64,000 nt of DNA, from NCBI RefSeq assembly GCF_018798885.1, contig NZ_CP076362.1, positions 310,001 through 374,000 of the forward strand, written 5' to 3'. Positions 16,499 through 25,256 of this stretch are shown one piece after another. The stretch's first letter is position 1; each line of letters opens with the position of its first letter. The notes beneath the pieces are model-generated. The model ran no database searches, was not told where the DNA came from, and saw only the letters and a program-made list of their open reading frames with translations. The position numbers were made by a program, and so were the translations under genes. The DNA comes from Gemmobacter fulvus. GTDB lineage: Bacteria; Pseudomonadota; Alphaproteobacteria; Rhodobacterales; Rhodobacteraceae.

Positions 16499-17587
16499 CT
16501 ACCCCCGCGCAAAGGCATGTGCTGCGTCCGGCGTCCAGCGCACATGCAGTTTGTCGCCCTTTGACACCCGGCCAGACAGCGGATGGCCGAAGCCCACCCG
16601 CACGGTCAGCGCGCCGCCCCATCCGGTGCGGGCGGCGATCGTGGTGTTATTGCCCAGAAACGTCAGATCCTCGACGGTGACGGGCAGCGAGGCGCCTTCC
16701 GCCCCCGCCTCGGCAGACAGGTCGATCCGTTCGGGGCGCAGCATCAGGTCGGCGGCCTGGCCTGCGGTCCCGGTTCCATGCAAGGGCACTGCCGCCACAA
16801 GGGTGCCGTCACCAAAGCGCAACCCGGCGCGATTGCCCGATACCCCGACCAACTCGCCCTTGAGAAAGGTGCTGTCGCCGATGAAATCGGCGACAAACCG
16901 GGTGGCCGGGTTGGCATAAAGCTCGGGTCCGGTGCCGACCTGTTCAATCTTGCCCGCGTTGAAAATGGCAATCCGGTCTGACAGGCGCAGCGCCTCTTCC
17001 TGATCATGAGTCACATAGAGGATCGTCACCCCGGTTTCCTGATGGATGCGGCGGATTTCGAACTGGATTTCCTCGCGCAGCTTCTTGTCCAGCGCGGACA
17101 GCGGCTCGTCCATCAGCAATACCGGCGGATCATAGACCAGCGCCCGTGCAAGCGCGACGCGCTGCTGCTGCCCGCCCGACATCTTGGCAGGCATCCGGTC
17201 CTCGAACCCGTCCAGCCGCACCAGCGCCAGCGCGCGCTTGACCTTGGCCGCGATCTCGGATTGGCCCATGCGGCGCACGCGCAGCGGGAAGGCGACGTTT
17301 TCGCCCACGCTCAGATGCGGGAACAGGGTGTAACGCTGAAACACCATGCCGATATTGCGCCGGTGCGACGGGGTCGACAGGATCGAGCGCCCCTCCAGCT
17401 TGATGTCGCCCGCCGTCGGATCCTGAAACCCCGCAAGGATGTAAAGTGTGGTGGATTTGCCCGAGCCGGACGGGCCCAGAAAGGTCATGAACTCGCCTTT
17501 GGCAATGGTCAGCTCCACATGGTCGGTGGCAATCACCGGGCCATAGATTTTGCGGATGCCGTTGATGTGCAGATAGGGCGTTGTCAT
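16499..17587 (-). CDS. ABC transporter ATPase, polyamine/opine uptake type (PotA-like)
   Basis: This 362-residue ATPase has Walker A GPSGSGKST, Q-loop FQRYTLFPHLSV, signature MSGGQQQRVALARAL, Walker B LLMDEPLSALD and the switch His in YVTHDQEEALRLSD. A C-terminal TOBE-like regulatory domain follows (LMLRPERIDL, then LTFLGNNTTIAARTG). It overlaps the upstream permease by 4 bp (ATGA). With the two permeases and the binding protein upstream it makes one complete importer of the PotABCD/PotFGHI class; the actual ligand cannot be read from sequence. Confidence 0.95.
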   Translation of the reverse strand: MTTPYLHINGIRKIYGPVIATDHVELTIAKGEFMTFLGPSGSGKSTTLYILAGFQDPTAGDIKLEGRSILSTPSHRRNIGMVFQRYTLFPHLSVGENVAFPLRVRRMGQSEIAAKVKRALALVRLDGFEDRMPAKMSGGQQQRVALARALVYDPPVLLMDEPLSALDKKLREEIQFEIRRIHQETGVTILYVTHDQEEALRLSDRIAIFNAGKIEQVGTGPELYANPATRFVADFIGDSTFLKGELVGVSGNRAGLRFGDGTLVAAVPLHGTGTAGQAADLMLRPERIDLSAEAGAEGASLPVTVEDLTFLGNNTTIAARTGWGGALTVRVGFGHPLSGRVSKGDKLHVRWTPDAAHAFARG

Positions 17588-18384
17588 TTGGTTTTGCCTT
17601 TGCGGATCAGGGCGGCAGCGATCATCAAGAGCACCGTCAGCGCCACAAGCAGGGTGGAGGCCGCTGCGATGACCGGGGTCAGATCCTGTCGCAGGGTTGT
17701 CCAGACCTTTACAGGAAGGGTTTGCAGGTTGGGCGAGGCCATGAAGATTGCCAGCACCACCTCATCCCACGAAATCAGAAAGGAAAAGATCGCCGCCGAA
17801 AACAGGCCATGGCGGATCCCCGGCAGGGTGACGCGCAGCCGTGCCTCCCAGGGCGAGGCGCCGCAAAGGATGGCGGCATCCTCGATGGCGGGGTCAAATG
17901 TTTCCAGCGCGCCGGTGATGGTGATGATGGCAAAGGGCAGCGCCACGATCAGATGGGCGATGACAAAGCCGGGCAGCGTGCCATTCAGCCCAAGACGCAA
18001 GAACGCGGCATAGAGCGCGACCGCCACAATCACCACCGGCAGCACCATCGGTGTGAGGAAAAACGCCCGCAACACCGCCCGCCCCTTGAAGCGCCCGCGC
18101 ACCAGTGCCAGCGACGCCAGCAGGCCCAGCCCCACCGACAGCACCATGACAATGACCCCGATCTTGGCCGATGTCAGCGCCGCCCCCAGCCAGCGCGGGT
18201 CTGCGAACAGCTCGGCATACCAGTTCAGCGTCCAGCCCGGCGGCGGAAAGATCAGCCAGCGTGACGACCCGAACGACAGCGCCACGATGAACAGGATCGG
18301 CAGCAGCAGGAACAGCGACATCACCGCGCAGATCCCCGACAGGATCCATTTCCATGCGCCCAGCTTATCAAAATCAAGCAGCAT
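17584..18384 (-). CDS. ABC transporter permease (PotC/PotI-like)
   Basis: This 266-residue inner-membrane permease has six or so hydrophobic segments and the cytoplasmic EAA loop IEDAAILCGASPWEARLRVTLP that docks the ATPase. The ATG at 18384 shares a base with the stop of the preceding permease (TGATG), and its own stop overlaps the ATPase start. A longer in-frame reading exists upstream but only shadows the other permease gene in a different frame. Confidence 0.93.
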   Translation of the reverse strand: MLLDFDKLGAWKWILSGICAVMSLFLLLPILFIVALSFGSSRWLIFPPPGWTLNWYAELFADPRWLGAALTSAKIGVIVMVLSVGLGLLASLALVRGRFKGRAVLRAFFLTPMVLPVVIVAVALYAAFLRLGLNGTLPGFVIAHLIVALPFAIITITGALETFDPAIEDAAILCGASPWEARLRVTLPGIRHGLFSAAIFSFLISWDEVVLAIFMASPNLQTLPVKVWTTLRQDLTPVIAAASTLLVALTVLLMIAAALIRKGKTK

Positions 18385-19223
18385 CAGATCGCCTCTTTCT
18401 GTTCGAAAAAGCGCAATTGCACGGCGTAAAGCCCCAGCGTGACAATCAGCAGCAAGAAGGCCGCGGCACCGCCCATGCCCCAGTTCACCAGGCTTTGCAC
18501 TTGCTGGGCGATCAGCTCGGCCAGCATCATGTTGGCGGTGCCGCCCAGCAGCGACGGGGTGACGTAATAGCCAAGCGACATCACGAACACCATCAGCGCC
18601 CCCGAGGCGATCCCCGGTGCCGACAGCGGCAACAGCACCTTGCGCAGGGCCTGCCCCTTGGTTGCGCCACACAGGGCGGCGGCCTGCAAGATCGCGGGGT
18701 CGATTTTCTTGAGAACGCCCATCAGCGGCAGGATCATGAAGGGCAGCATGATATAGACCATGCCGATGGTCACACCGATCAGGTTGTTGGTCAGTTGCAG
18801 CGGCGCATCGATCACCCCAAGCGCCATGAGCGTGCGGTTGATCAGGCCGGTTTGTTGCAGCAGCACCATCCACGCATAGGTCCGCGCCAGAAGGTTTGTC
18901 CACATCGACAGCAGGATGATGGCAAACACGACCGAGGCCCACCGCGCGGGCATGATGGCCAGCGCCCATGCCACGGGAAAGGCGATCAGCACGGTGATTG
19001 CCGTCACCACCCCAGAGACGAAGAAGGTATTGAAAAAGATCCGCGCATAAGTGGCGCTTCCCACGAGGGCGGCATAGTTTTGCAGGCCCAGTTCTGGCTC
19101 GGTGAACGAACGGGTCAGCAAAAGCGCCACCGGCACGACGAAAAACGCAAGCAGCAACACAATCGCAGGCAAGGCAAAGCCAAAACCTGACCCGCGACGC
19201 CGCGTGGAGATGGCGGACAGCAT
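18384..19223 (-). CDS. ABC transporter permease (PotB/PotH-like)
   Basis: This 279-residue permease starts at the ATG at 19223 (MLSAISTRRRGSGFGFALPA). Six hydrophobic segments and an EAA loop (LQAAALCGATKGQALRKVLL) are visible. It forms the membrane channel with the PotC-like partner. The gene lies 82 bp after the binding-protein gene, and the gap holds a strong stem-loop that probably keeps permease expression below that of the binding protein. Confidence 0.93.
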   Translation of the reverse strand: MLSAISTRRRGSGFGFALPAIVLLLAFFVVPVALLLTRSFTEPELGLQNYAALVGSATYARIFFNTFFVSGVVTAITVLIAFPVAWALAIMPARWASVVFAIILLSMWTNLLARTYAWMVLLQQTGLINRTLMALGVIDAPLQLTNNLIGVTIGMVYIMLPFMILPLMGVLKKIDPAILQAAALCGATKGQALRKVLLPLSAPGIASGALMVFVMSLGYYVTPSLLGGTANMMLAELIAQQVQSLVNWGMGGAAAFLLLIVTLGLYAVQLRFFEQKEAI

Positions 19224-19263
19224 ATCAATTCCCCTGACAGAACTCTGGGCGGAAGGGCGTGCA

Positions 19264-19298
19264 GGTCTGCCGGGCGCCATGGCGGCACCCGGCAGACC
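19264..19298 (-). terminator. Intercistronic stem-loop after the binding-protein gene
   Basis: The arms GGTCTGCCGGG (19264-19274) and CCCGGCAGACC (19288-19298) pair perfectly over 11 bp around 13 nt. It lies between the solute-binding-protein stop and the first permease start, a common place for mRNA-stabilising or attenuating hairpins in importer operons. No strong T-run follows on the minus strand. Confidence 0.7.
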
Positions 19299-19305
19299 GG
19301 CGCGG

Positions 19306-20316
19306 TTATTGCGCTTGCCACGCATACCAGCGGTTGCCGATCTCATCGCGGTTGGCGGCCCAATAGGCCATGTCGGCATTCACCTGCACCGCCGTCTGCG
19401 CATCGGGCAGCGTGGCGCGGACGGCCGGGTCCATCAGATCGGCAGAGCCGAGATTGACCGGCGCATAGCCAGTCGCCGCCGCAAAGACGGCCTGACCTTC
19501 GGCACTGGTGGCCGCGGCGATGAAGGCCATTGCGGCGTCCTTGTTGCTGGTTCCCTTGGGCACCACAAGTGCGTCGGCGGCGGTGATGTTCTGATCCCAG
19601 CTGATGCCGACGGGCATTCCGTCAGCGGCCAGCGCCGCCAGCCTGCCATTCCAGAAAAACCCGATCGGAGCCTCGCCCGAGGCCAGCAATTGCTGGCTTT
19701 GCGCGCCACCTTCCCACCAGATGATATCGGCCTTGATCGTGTCGAGCTTGGCAAAGGCGCGATCAAGATCAAGCGGATACAGCGCCTCCGGTGCCACGCC
19801 ATCGGCAAGCAGCGCCGCCTCGATCACGCCGGGCGCGGACCATTTGTAGAAGGTGCGCTTGCCGGGGAACTTTGCCGTGTCAAACAGATCCGACAGGGTG
19901 GCGGGCTGCGCCTCGGTAAAATTCGCCGGGTTCCAGCCAAGAACGAAGGAATAGTAGAACGACCCCACCGCAAAATCCGACACAAAGCGCGGATCGAGCT
20001 TTGTCTTGTCGATCACCGCAAAATCCAGCGGCTCCAGCAGGCCTTGCTGGCCCGCTTGCAGCGCCCAGTCATACTCCACATCGACCACATCCCAGTTGAC
20101 GGCATTTGCCTCGACCATGGCTTTGATCTTGCCGTAATCGGTGGGGCCATCCGGCACGACCGAGATGCCCGATTTTTCGGTAAAGGGTGTCGCCCAATGC
20201 GCAGCCTGCGCATCCTGCGTGGTGCCCCCCCAGGAGGTGAACACCATCTCCTGTGCCATTGCGCCATGCGCCATCACGGCACTGGCTGCGGCCAGTGCGA
20301 ACAAGGTCTTTTTCAT
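19306..20316 (-). CDS. Periplasmic solute-binding protein, polyamine/opine type (PotD-like)
   Basis: This 336-residue protein has a signal peptide (MKKTLFALAAASAVMAHGAMA) and the extracellular solute-binding type-2 fold: VFTSWGGTTQDAQAAHW at the start, a VNWDVVDVEYDWA hinge region, PGKRTFYKWSAPGVIEAALL and a C-terminal block rich in Trp and Tyr. It captures the ligand for the ABC permeases encoded downstream. It follows the aldehyde dehydrogenase gene by 29 bp, which ties uptake to the monooxygenase group upstream. Confidence 0.92.
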   Translation of the reverse strand: MKKTLFALAAASAVMAHGAMAQEMVFTSWGGTTQDAQAAHWATPFTEKSGISVVPDGPTDYGKIKAMVEANAVNWDVVDVEYDWALQAGQQGLLEPLDFAVIDKTKLDPRFVSDFAVGSFYYSFVLGWNPANFTEAQPATLSDLFDTAKFPGKRTFYKWSAPGVIEAALLADGVAPEALYPLDLDRAFAKLDTIKADIIWWEGGAQSQQLLASGEAPIGFFWNGRLAALAADGMPVGISWDQNITAADALVVPKGTSNKDAAMAFIAAATSAEGQAVFAAATGYAPVNLGSADLMDPAVRATLPDAQTAVQVNADMAYWAANRDEIGNRWYAWQAQ

Positions 20317-20345
20317 GTGGTCGTCTCCCTAGGTTTGGTGCTGTG

Positions 20346-21809
20346 TCAGCGCATCACGAACGGGTCCGGGATCGGATCGTCAGAGGTGCGCAGCCAGACT
20401 GTTTTGATTGTCGTGTAATCCAGTGCTGCTGCCAGACCGCCTTCGCGGCCATGCCCCGAAAGCCCATGCCCGCCAAACGGCGCAATGGGCGAGACGGCAC
20501 GGTAGGTATTGACCCAGACAATCCCGGCACGAATGCCGCGGATCATCCGGTGCGCGCGCGTCAGATTGCGGGTGAACACCCCCGACGCCAGACCGAATTC
20601 GGTCTCGTTGGCCAGCTCAAGCGCCTGTTCTTCGGTGTCGAAACTGACCACCGACAAGACCGGCCCAAAGAATTCCTGACGCAGGCACGGGGCATCGGGC
20701 GCATCGGTGCAATCCAGAATGGTTGGCGGAAAGTAGAAGCCCGCCCCCGACACCGCGTGCCCGCCCGTGACCAGATTTGCCCCCGCCGCCAGAGACTGCG
20801 CGATCAGCGCCTCGATCCGGTCACGCTGGCGCGCGGTGCAGAGCGGGCCGATCTCGGTTTCCATCCGGTCGGGGGCGCCGATATGGGCGGCTTCGGCCTT
20901 GGCCTTCAGCCGCGCCAGAAACGCCTCCTTGACGCTGCGCTGGACCAGCAGCCGCGATCCGGCGACACAGCTTTGCCCGGTGGCCGCAAAAATGCCAGAC
21001 ACCTGCGCATTGGCGGCACTTTCCAGATCGGCGTCTTCAAAGACGATGAACGGGGATTTGCCGCCCAGCTCCAGCGAGGTTTTCGCCAGATTCTCGGCAC
21101 TGGCCCGCACGATATGGCGCGCGGTATCCGGCCCGCCGGTAAAGGCGATATGCGCCACCTTGGGGTGGCTGGTCAGGGCGCGGCCTGCCTCGGGGCCGCC
21201 GGTCAGGATATTGATCACCCCCGGCGGAAAGCCTGCCTCATGCACCAGCCGCGCAAATTGCAGCAGGGGCGCCGGGCCATCTTCGCTCGCCTTCAGCACC
21301 ACGGTGCATCCCGCCGCCAAAGCCGGGCCAAGCTTCACCGCCGAAAGGAACAGCTGGCTGTTCCATGGAACAATCGCCGCCACCACGCCCACCGGCTCGC
21401 GCCGCAACCAGACCTCCATGTCAGGCTTGTCGATGGGAAGATGCGACCCTTCGATCTTGTCGGCCAGACCGGCGTAATAACGATAGTATTCCGCAACATA
21501 AGCAATCTGCGCGCTGGTTTCCCGGATGATCTTGCCGGTATCGCGGGTTTCAAGCGCCGCCAGCCGTGGCGCATGGGCCTGCACCAGATCGGCCAGCCGC
21601 ATCAGCAGTTTGCCCCGCGCACTGGCCGTCATGCCCGCCCAGGCGGCAGAGGTGAAGGCCCGATGGGCCGCCGTCACCGCCCGGTCCACATCGGCAGCAT
21701 CCGCCAGCGGCATCACCGCCCAGGCGGCCCCCGTGGCCGGATCAAGGCTTTCGAAGGTGGCGGTGCCATCCGCGAAACTGCCGTCGATATAATGCTGGAA
21801 GCGGTCCAT
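20346..21809 (-). CDS. Aldehyde dehydrogenase of the monooxygenase gene group
   Basis: This 487-residue enzyme is a second, distinct ALDH in the locus. It shows IVPWNSQLFLSAVKLGPALA, FTGGPDTARHIV, catalytic Glu in LELGGKSP, catalytic Cys in TGQSCVAGSRLL and EFFGPVLSV. The Asn residue of the PWN motif is retained. It probably oxidises an aldehyde released by the luciferase-like monooxygenase or the hydrolase encoded just upstream in the operon (12-bp gap to the monooxygenase gene). Confidence 0.92.
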   Translation of the reverse strand: MDRFQHYIDGSFADGTATFESLDPATGAAWAVMPLADAADVDRAVTAAHRAFTSAAWAGMTASARGKLLMRLADLVQAHAPRLAALETRDTGKIIRETSAQIAYVAEYYRYYAGLADKIEGSHLPIDKPDMEVWLRREPVGVVAAIVPWNSQLFLSAVKLGPALAAGCTVVLKASEDGPAPLLQFARLVHEAGFPPGVINILTGGPEAGRALTSHPKVAHIAFTGGPDTARHIVRASAENLAKTSLELGGKSPFIVFEDADLESAANAQVSGIFAATGQSCVAGSRLLVQRSVKEAFLARLKAKAEAAHIGAPDRMETEIGPLCTARQRDRIEALIAQSLAAGANLVTGGHAVSGAGFYFPPTILDCTDAPDAPCLRQEFFGPVLSVVSFDTEEQALELANETEFGLASGVFTRNLTRAHRMIRGIRAGIVWVNTYRAVSPIAPFGGHGLSGHGREGGLAAALDYTTIKTVWLRTSDDPIPDPFVMR

Positions 21810-21821
21810 CGTGGTTCCTTT

Positions 21822-22859
21822 TCAGGCGAAAGCGGGCATCACATCGCGGATCAGCCGTTCAAGCGAGGCTTTCTTGCGTGCAAAGCCCATGCCGGTGTCG
21901 ATCCAGAAGCTGAATTCATCATATCCCAGCGCCTCATAGCCCTTGATGCGCGCGATCACTTCGGGGGCCTCGCCGATGATCTGGTTCTTCCGCATCGCCG
22001 CTGCGGAATAGAACGGATGCGCGGCGATTTCGGCCTCGCTCAGCTCTTGAATCAATCCTTGTGAAATCGGGCGTTCATTTTTGAACCATGCCCCGAAATA
22101 ACAATAGAATTTGTTGATCTCCTGGGCTGCCAGCTGCGCATCGGCCTCGCTGTCGGCAACATAGGCGTGGCGCAGCACCATGATACTGGGGCGCGGCACA
22201 TCGGGATGGGCGGCGCAGGCGGTGTTGAAGCGTTCCATCAGACTGACCACCTCCTCATCGCCCAGATGCAGCGGCGTCACCTGCACGTTGCAGCCATTGG
22301 CCACCGCAAAATCATGGCTGCTGGGGTCGCGCGCGGCCACCCAGATCGGCGGCCCCGGCTGTTGCAGCGGTTTGGGCGAGGCGGTGGTTTTCGGGAACTG
22401 CCAATATTCGCCCTCATGGGCATAATCGCCAGACCAGAGCGCCTTGACCGCCGGGATCAACTCGCGCATCCGCCCCCCCGCGCCCCAGGCGTCCATGCCC
22501 GGCATCAGGCGTTCGTATTCAAACGTATAGGCCCCCCGCGCGATCCCCAGATCAAGGCGGCCATCCATGATGAGGTCGGCCATGGCCGCCTCGCCCGCCA
22601 GGCGGATCGGATGCCAGAACGGCGCAATCACCGTGCCGGTGCCCAGGCGCACATTGCGGGTGCGCCGCGCCAGATCGACAAGGTTCAGCAGCGGGTTGGG
22701 CGCGATGGTGAAATTCATGCCATGATGCTCGCCCGTCCAGATGGCGTGCATGCCGCCCTCATCCGCGATACGGCACAGCTCGATCATCTCGTCATAAAGC
22801 TGCTTCTGGTCATCTTCGGACGAAACGCGCTCCATATGGATAAAAAGAGAAAATTTCAT
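21822..22859 (-). CDS. Luciferase-like FMN-dependent monooxygenase
   Basis: This 345-residue TIM-barrel flavoenzyme has the family marks: GMHAIWTGEHHGMNF near residue 40, RLGTGTVIAPFWHPIRLAGE, DLIMDGRLDLGIARGAY and PIWVAARDPSSHDFAVANG. It uses reduced FMN supplied by a partner reductase, here the gene that overlaps its start by 4 bp. RutA, alkanesulfonate monooxygenase and alkanal monooxygenase are relatives; the substrate here is not predictable. The order reductase, monooxygenase, aldehyde dehydrogenase suggests that oxidation releases an aldehyde. Confidence 0.9.
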   Translation of the reverse strand: MKFSLFIHMERVSSEDDQKQLYDEMIELCRIADEGGMHAIWTGEHHGMNFTIAPNPLLNLVDLARRTRNVRLGTGTVIAPFWHPIRLAGEAAMADLIMDGRLDLGIARGAYTFEYERLMPGMDAWGAGGRMRELIPAVKALWSGDYAHEGEYWQFPKTTASPKPLQQPGPPIWVAARDPSSHDFAVANGCNVQVTPLHLGDEEVVSLMERFNTACAAHPDVPRPSIMVLRHAYVADSEADAQLAAQEINKFYCYFGAWFKNERPISQGLIQELSEAEIAAHPFYSAAAMRKNQIIGEAPEVIARIKGYEALGYDEFSFWIDTGMGFARKKASLERLIRDVMPAFA

Positions 22860-23791
22860 CCGGCTTGTCCTTCCAGCGTCCGCTGCACGCGGCCTTGCTC
22901 ATGTGTTCCAAAGTAGATGCCGTAGTTGCCCATGCGCGATTCCTCGGCCAGCCGCTGCAACATCTGGCGCAGCGCCGGGTCGGTGACATCGGCAACTCCC
23001 TGGGCCGACAGTTCGACAAAGGCCCCTTTGGCCGGTTGGCCGGGTTTGGTGGGGCAGCGCAGCGCAATATGTTGGGTGCCCTGAACCGGGTCTTCATACA
23101 CGGCATAGATGGAGCCTGCTTCGGCCTGCAGCCCGGTGGTGCGGATCAGCCCGGCCAGGGCCGACTGAACGCCTTCGCGCCCCACCCGCGCCATGGGCAC
23201 CGACAGCCCGCCGCGCCCGTCATCCACCAGAAGCACCGTGCCTTCGGTTTCCAGAATGGCCGAGATCACCACATCCGGCCCGGCCGGTAGCTGGGCCGCG
23301 GTTGCTGCCGGGGTCACATAGGCCCCCCGGTAATAGCCCAGACCAGCGGTGGGTGTGGCCTCGAACGCGCCGATCCGCCCTATCAGGATCGTGTGGTCGC
23401 CTGCCGGAATGGCCTGCGCCAAATCACAGTCGAACCACGCCGACACCCCGGCGATCAGCGGCGATCCAATCGGGCCATGCCGCCAATAGGTTTGCGCAAA
23501 GCGGTCTGCTGACGGGCGGGCAAAGGTGCCGGACACCTCTTTTTGCCCCTCGCCCAGAATGTTCACCGCAAAGCCCTTGCCCGAGACGAAAGCGCCAAGG
23601 TTGCCAGAGCTGTTGGCGATCGACACCAGAAGCAACGGCGGATCCAGCGAGACGGAGGAAAACGAATTGGCGGTAAAGCCAAGCGGTTTTCCGTCGGCAT
23701 CCAGCGTCGTGACCACTGTAACCCCGGTCATGAAACAGCCAAAGGCATCCCGAAGGGCACGGGGATCAATCGAAGCGATCTCGGCGCTCAT
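22856..23791 (-). CDS. Flavin reductase fused to a degenerate Nudix-like domain
   Basis: Residues 1 to about 160 are a RutF/HpaC-type flavin reductase (FGCFMTGVTVVTTLDADG, GFTANSFSSVSLDPPLLLVS, DHTILIGRIGAFE). Residues from about 172 look like a Nudix fold: VVISAILETEGTVLLVDDG opens the sheet, then a helix stretch ends LAGLIRTTGL, where an active Nudix box would read REUXEEXGU. The catalytic glutamates are missing, so the second domain is probably non-hydrolytic. The gene overlaps both neighbours by 4 bp. The reductase should feed FMNH2 to the monooxygenase; the C-terminal role is unknown. Confidence 0.85.
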   Translation of the reverse strand: MSAEIASIDPRALRDAFGCFMTGVTVVTTLDADGKPLGFTANSFSSVSLDPPLLLVSIANSSGNLGAFVSGKGFAVNILGEGQKEVSGTFARPSADRFAQTYWRHGPIGSPLIAGVSAWFDCDLAQAIPAGDHTILIGRIGAFEATPTAGLGYYRGAYVTPAATAAQLPAGPDVVISAILETEGTVLLVDDGRGGLSVPMARVGREGVQSALAGLIRTTGLQAEAGSIYAVYEDPVQGTQHIALRCPTKPGQPAKGAFVELSAQGVADVTDPALRQMLQRLAEESRMGNYGIYFGTHEQGRVQRTLEGQAG

Positions 23792-24582
23792 TCCGCAGTC
23801 TCCTTGGTGGACAGCCAGCGTTGCAATTCGGCGGTAACAGCCTCCGGGGCCGTCAGATTGACCATATGCCGGTGGCCGGAAATGATTGCGGCGCGTCCGT
23901 GGGGGACCATCGCCGCCATGGTTTCTGTCATGGCCGGGGTCGAATTCGCATCACCATCGCCGGTCAGCACCAACAGCGGGCAACGGATCTGGTCCAGCCG
24001 GTCGGCATAGACGGTATCCCCTTCCGCAAAGGCGCGGTAAGCGGTGGCATAACCGCGATGCGAGACGGCCCGCAGCCAGCCCGCCACCTGATCACGCAGC
24101 GCATCCTCCTCCGGGGCGAACCAGCGGTCCAGCGGCCCCTCGATCCCGCCTGCATCGGCGGCGATTTCTGCGGCACGGGTCAAGACAGACGCGCGGGCGG
24201 CAGGGCTGCGGCGATGCACGCCGTTCAGCAAAGCCCCGCGGCGGACCAGATCGGGCCGCTCCACCGCCAGACCGGCAGTGATCAGGGCCCCCATCGAATG
24301 ACCTGCAAGACTGACCGGCCCCAGGTTCAGGGCCTCGATCACTTGCGCAGCCCAGGCCACATAATCCGGCAGAAGCGCGCCGCCGGGCAAGGGATCGCTG
24401 TCGCCATGGCCGGGCATGTCAATCGCGATGACCCGGTGATCTGCCGCCAGCGCCGCGAACTGCGGCGCCCAGGCTTCCGCCCGCATCCCCACCCCGTGGA
24501 TCAACACCACCGGGTCGCCCGCCCCTGCCATCAGGGCGCGGACGGCAAGCCCGTCAGACAGCCGCAGGGTTTGCGAGATCAT
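23788..24582 (-). CDS. Alpha/beta hydrolase
   Basis: This 264-residue hydrolase has an oxyanion region VVLIHGVGM, the nucleophile elbow AGHSMGAL with the catalytic Ser, an acid residue in LTGDGDANS and the catalytic His in SGHRHMVNL. The closest type is the small-molecule hydrolase group that includes RutD and bromoperoxidase-like enzymes. It overlaps the flavin reductase by 4 bp and the DUF1185 gene by 29 bp, so it is translationally tied to both. It may hydrolyse an oxidised amide, lactam or ester intermediate. Confidence 0.9.
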   Translation of the reverse strand: MISQTLRLSDGLAVRALMAGAGDPVVLIHGVGMRAEAWAPQFAALAADHRVIAIDMPGHGDSDPLPGGALLPDYVAWAAQVIEALNLGPVSLAGHSMGALITAGLAVERPDLVRRGALLNGVHRRSPAARASVLTRAAEIAADAGGIEGPLDRWFAPEEDALRDQVAGWLRAVSHRGYATAYRAFAEGDTVYADRLDQIRCPLLVLTGDGDANSTPAMTETMAAMVPHGRAAIISGHRHMVNLTAPEAVTAELQRWLSTKETAE

Positions 24583-25156
24583 TGCCCAGATCCTTCAGGT
24601 CTTGATAGCGGTCGCCGATACGATGATGCGGCCGCCCACCGGTCGACGCGCCAAGCGCCACGACGATCTCATCTGCCGCCGGGGCATCGGGGATCGAGAA
24701 ATGGATGGTCTGGTAATGCGAGCGGCGGCCCTCGTCATGCTTGTCCATCAGCGGGATCATCACCGGGCAATTGGCCGGGCCGCGCACGTTGGTGAAGGCC
24801 AGATAGGTTTTCGCGCCCAGAGCATGACGATAATGATTGCCGAAGCGCAATGTGTGGATCAGCGCATTGGCGTGTTCCAACTCACCATCCAGCCCCACAA
24901 CCGCCGCCTTGCCGTAACCTTCGACGGCATCAGCGCCCCCTGCCGCTTCAAGGATCATCGCGGTCAGCAGCGCGCCCAGTTCCGGGGCCACGGCGTGAAT
25001 GGCCGGTTTCAGATCCTCGACAAAGCCCATGCCCGCCCAGGGGTTTTTCAGCACCGCCGCCGCTGTGATCAGCTTCAGGGGGCGGGGCGCCGCGCGTCCG
25101 CCCTCGACCAGCGTTGTTTCGATGAGGGTGAAGGTTTTCCGAATCTGCGCAGTCAT
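24554..25156 (-). CDS. DUF1185 (amino acid synthesis family) protein
   Basis: This 200-residue protein matches the DUF1185 family: IRKTFTLIETTLVEGGR, AAVLKNPWAG, GKAAVVGLDGELEHANALIH, FGNHYRHALGAKTYLAFTNVRG and SHYQTIHFSIPDAP. The family has known structures but no confirmed biochemistry and often appears as one or two copies in amide or amine catabolic clusters. I chose the ATG at 25156 because GGGAGAG precedes it. It is the first gene of the leftward operon, next to the GntR operator. Confidence 0.85.
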   Translation of the reverse strand: MTAQIRKTFTLIETTLVEGGRAAPRPLKLITAAAVLKNPWAGMGFVEDLKPAIHAVAPELGALLTAMILEAAGGADAVEGYGKAAVVGLDGELEHANALIHTLRFGNHYRHALGAKTYLAFTNVRGPANCPVMIPLMDKHDEGRRSHYQTIHFSIPDAPAADEIVVALGASTGGRPHHRIGDRYQDLKDLGNDLANPAAV

Positions 25157-25182
25157 CAAAGGCTCTCCCGTTTGCTTGTCTG

Positions 25183-25202
25183 TATGTTGGTATACCATCA
25201 TA
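25183..25202. promoter_or_regulatory. GntR operator palindrome
   Basis: TATGTTGGTATACCATCATA is a 20-bp palindrome with mismatches only at its fifth and sixteenth positions; the core TGGTATACCA is perfect. The TNGTATACNA core is typical of FadR-type GntR sites. It lies 27 bp before the DUF1185 ATG and 55 bp before the divergent gntR ATG. Confidence 0.8.
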
Positions 25203-25256
25203 CGTCATGTCAATATAAACTTGCACAGACCGCCCGAGGCCCCTATCCTTCATCCC

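Noticed and set aside
20253-22064. 603-codon plus-strand frame opposite ALDH and binding-protein genes
   Set aside because: Shadow frame; no signal, domain or ribosome-binding site supports it.
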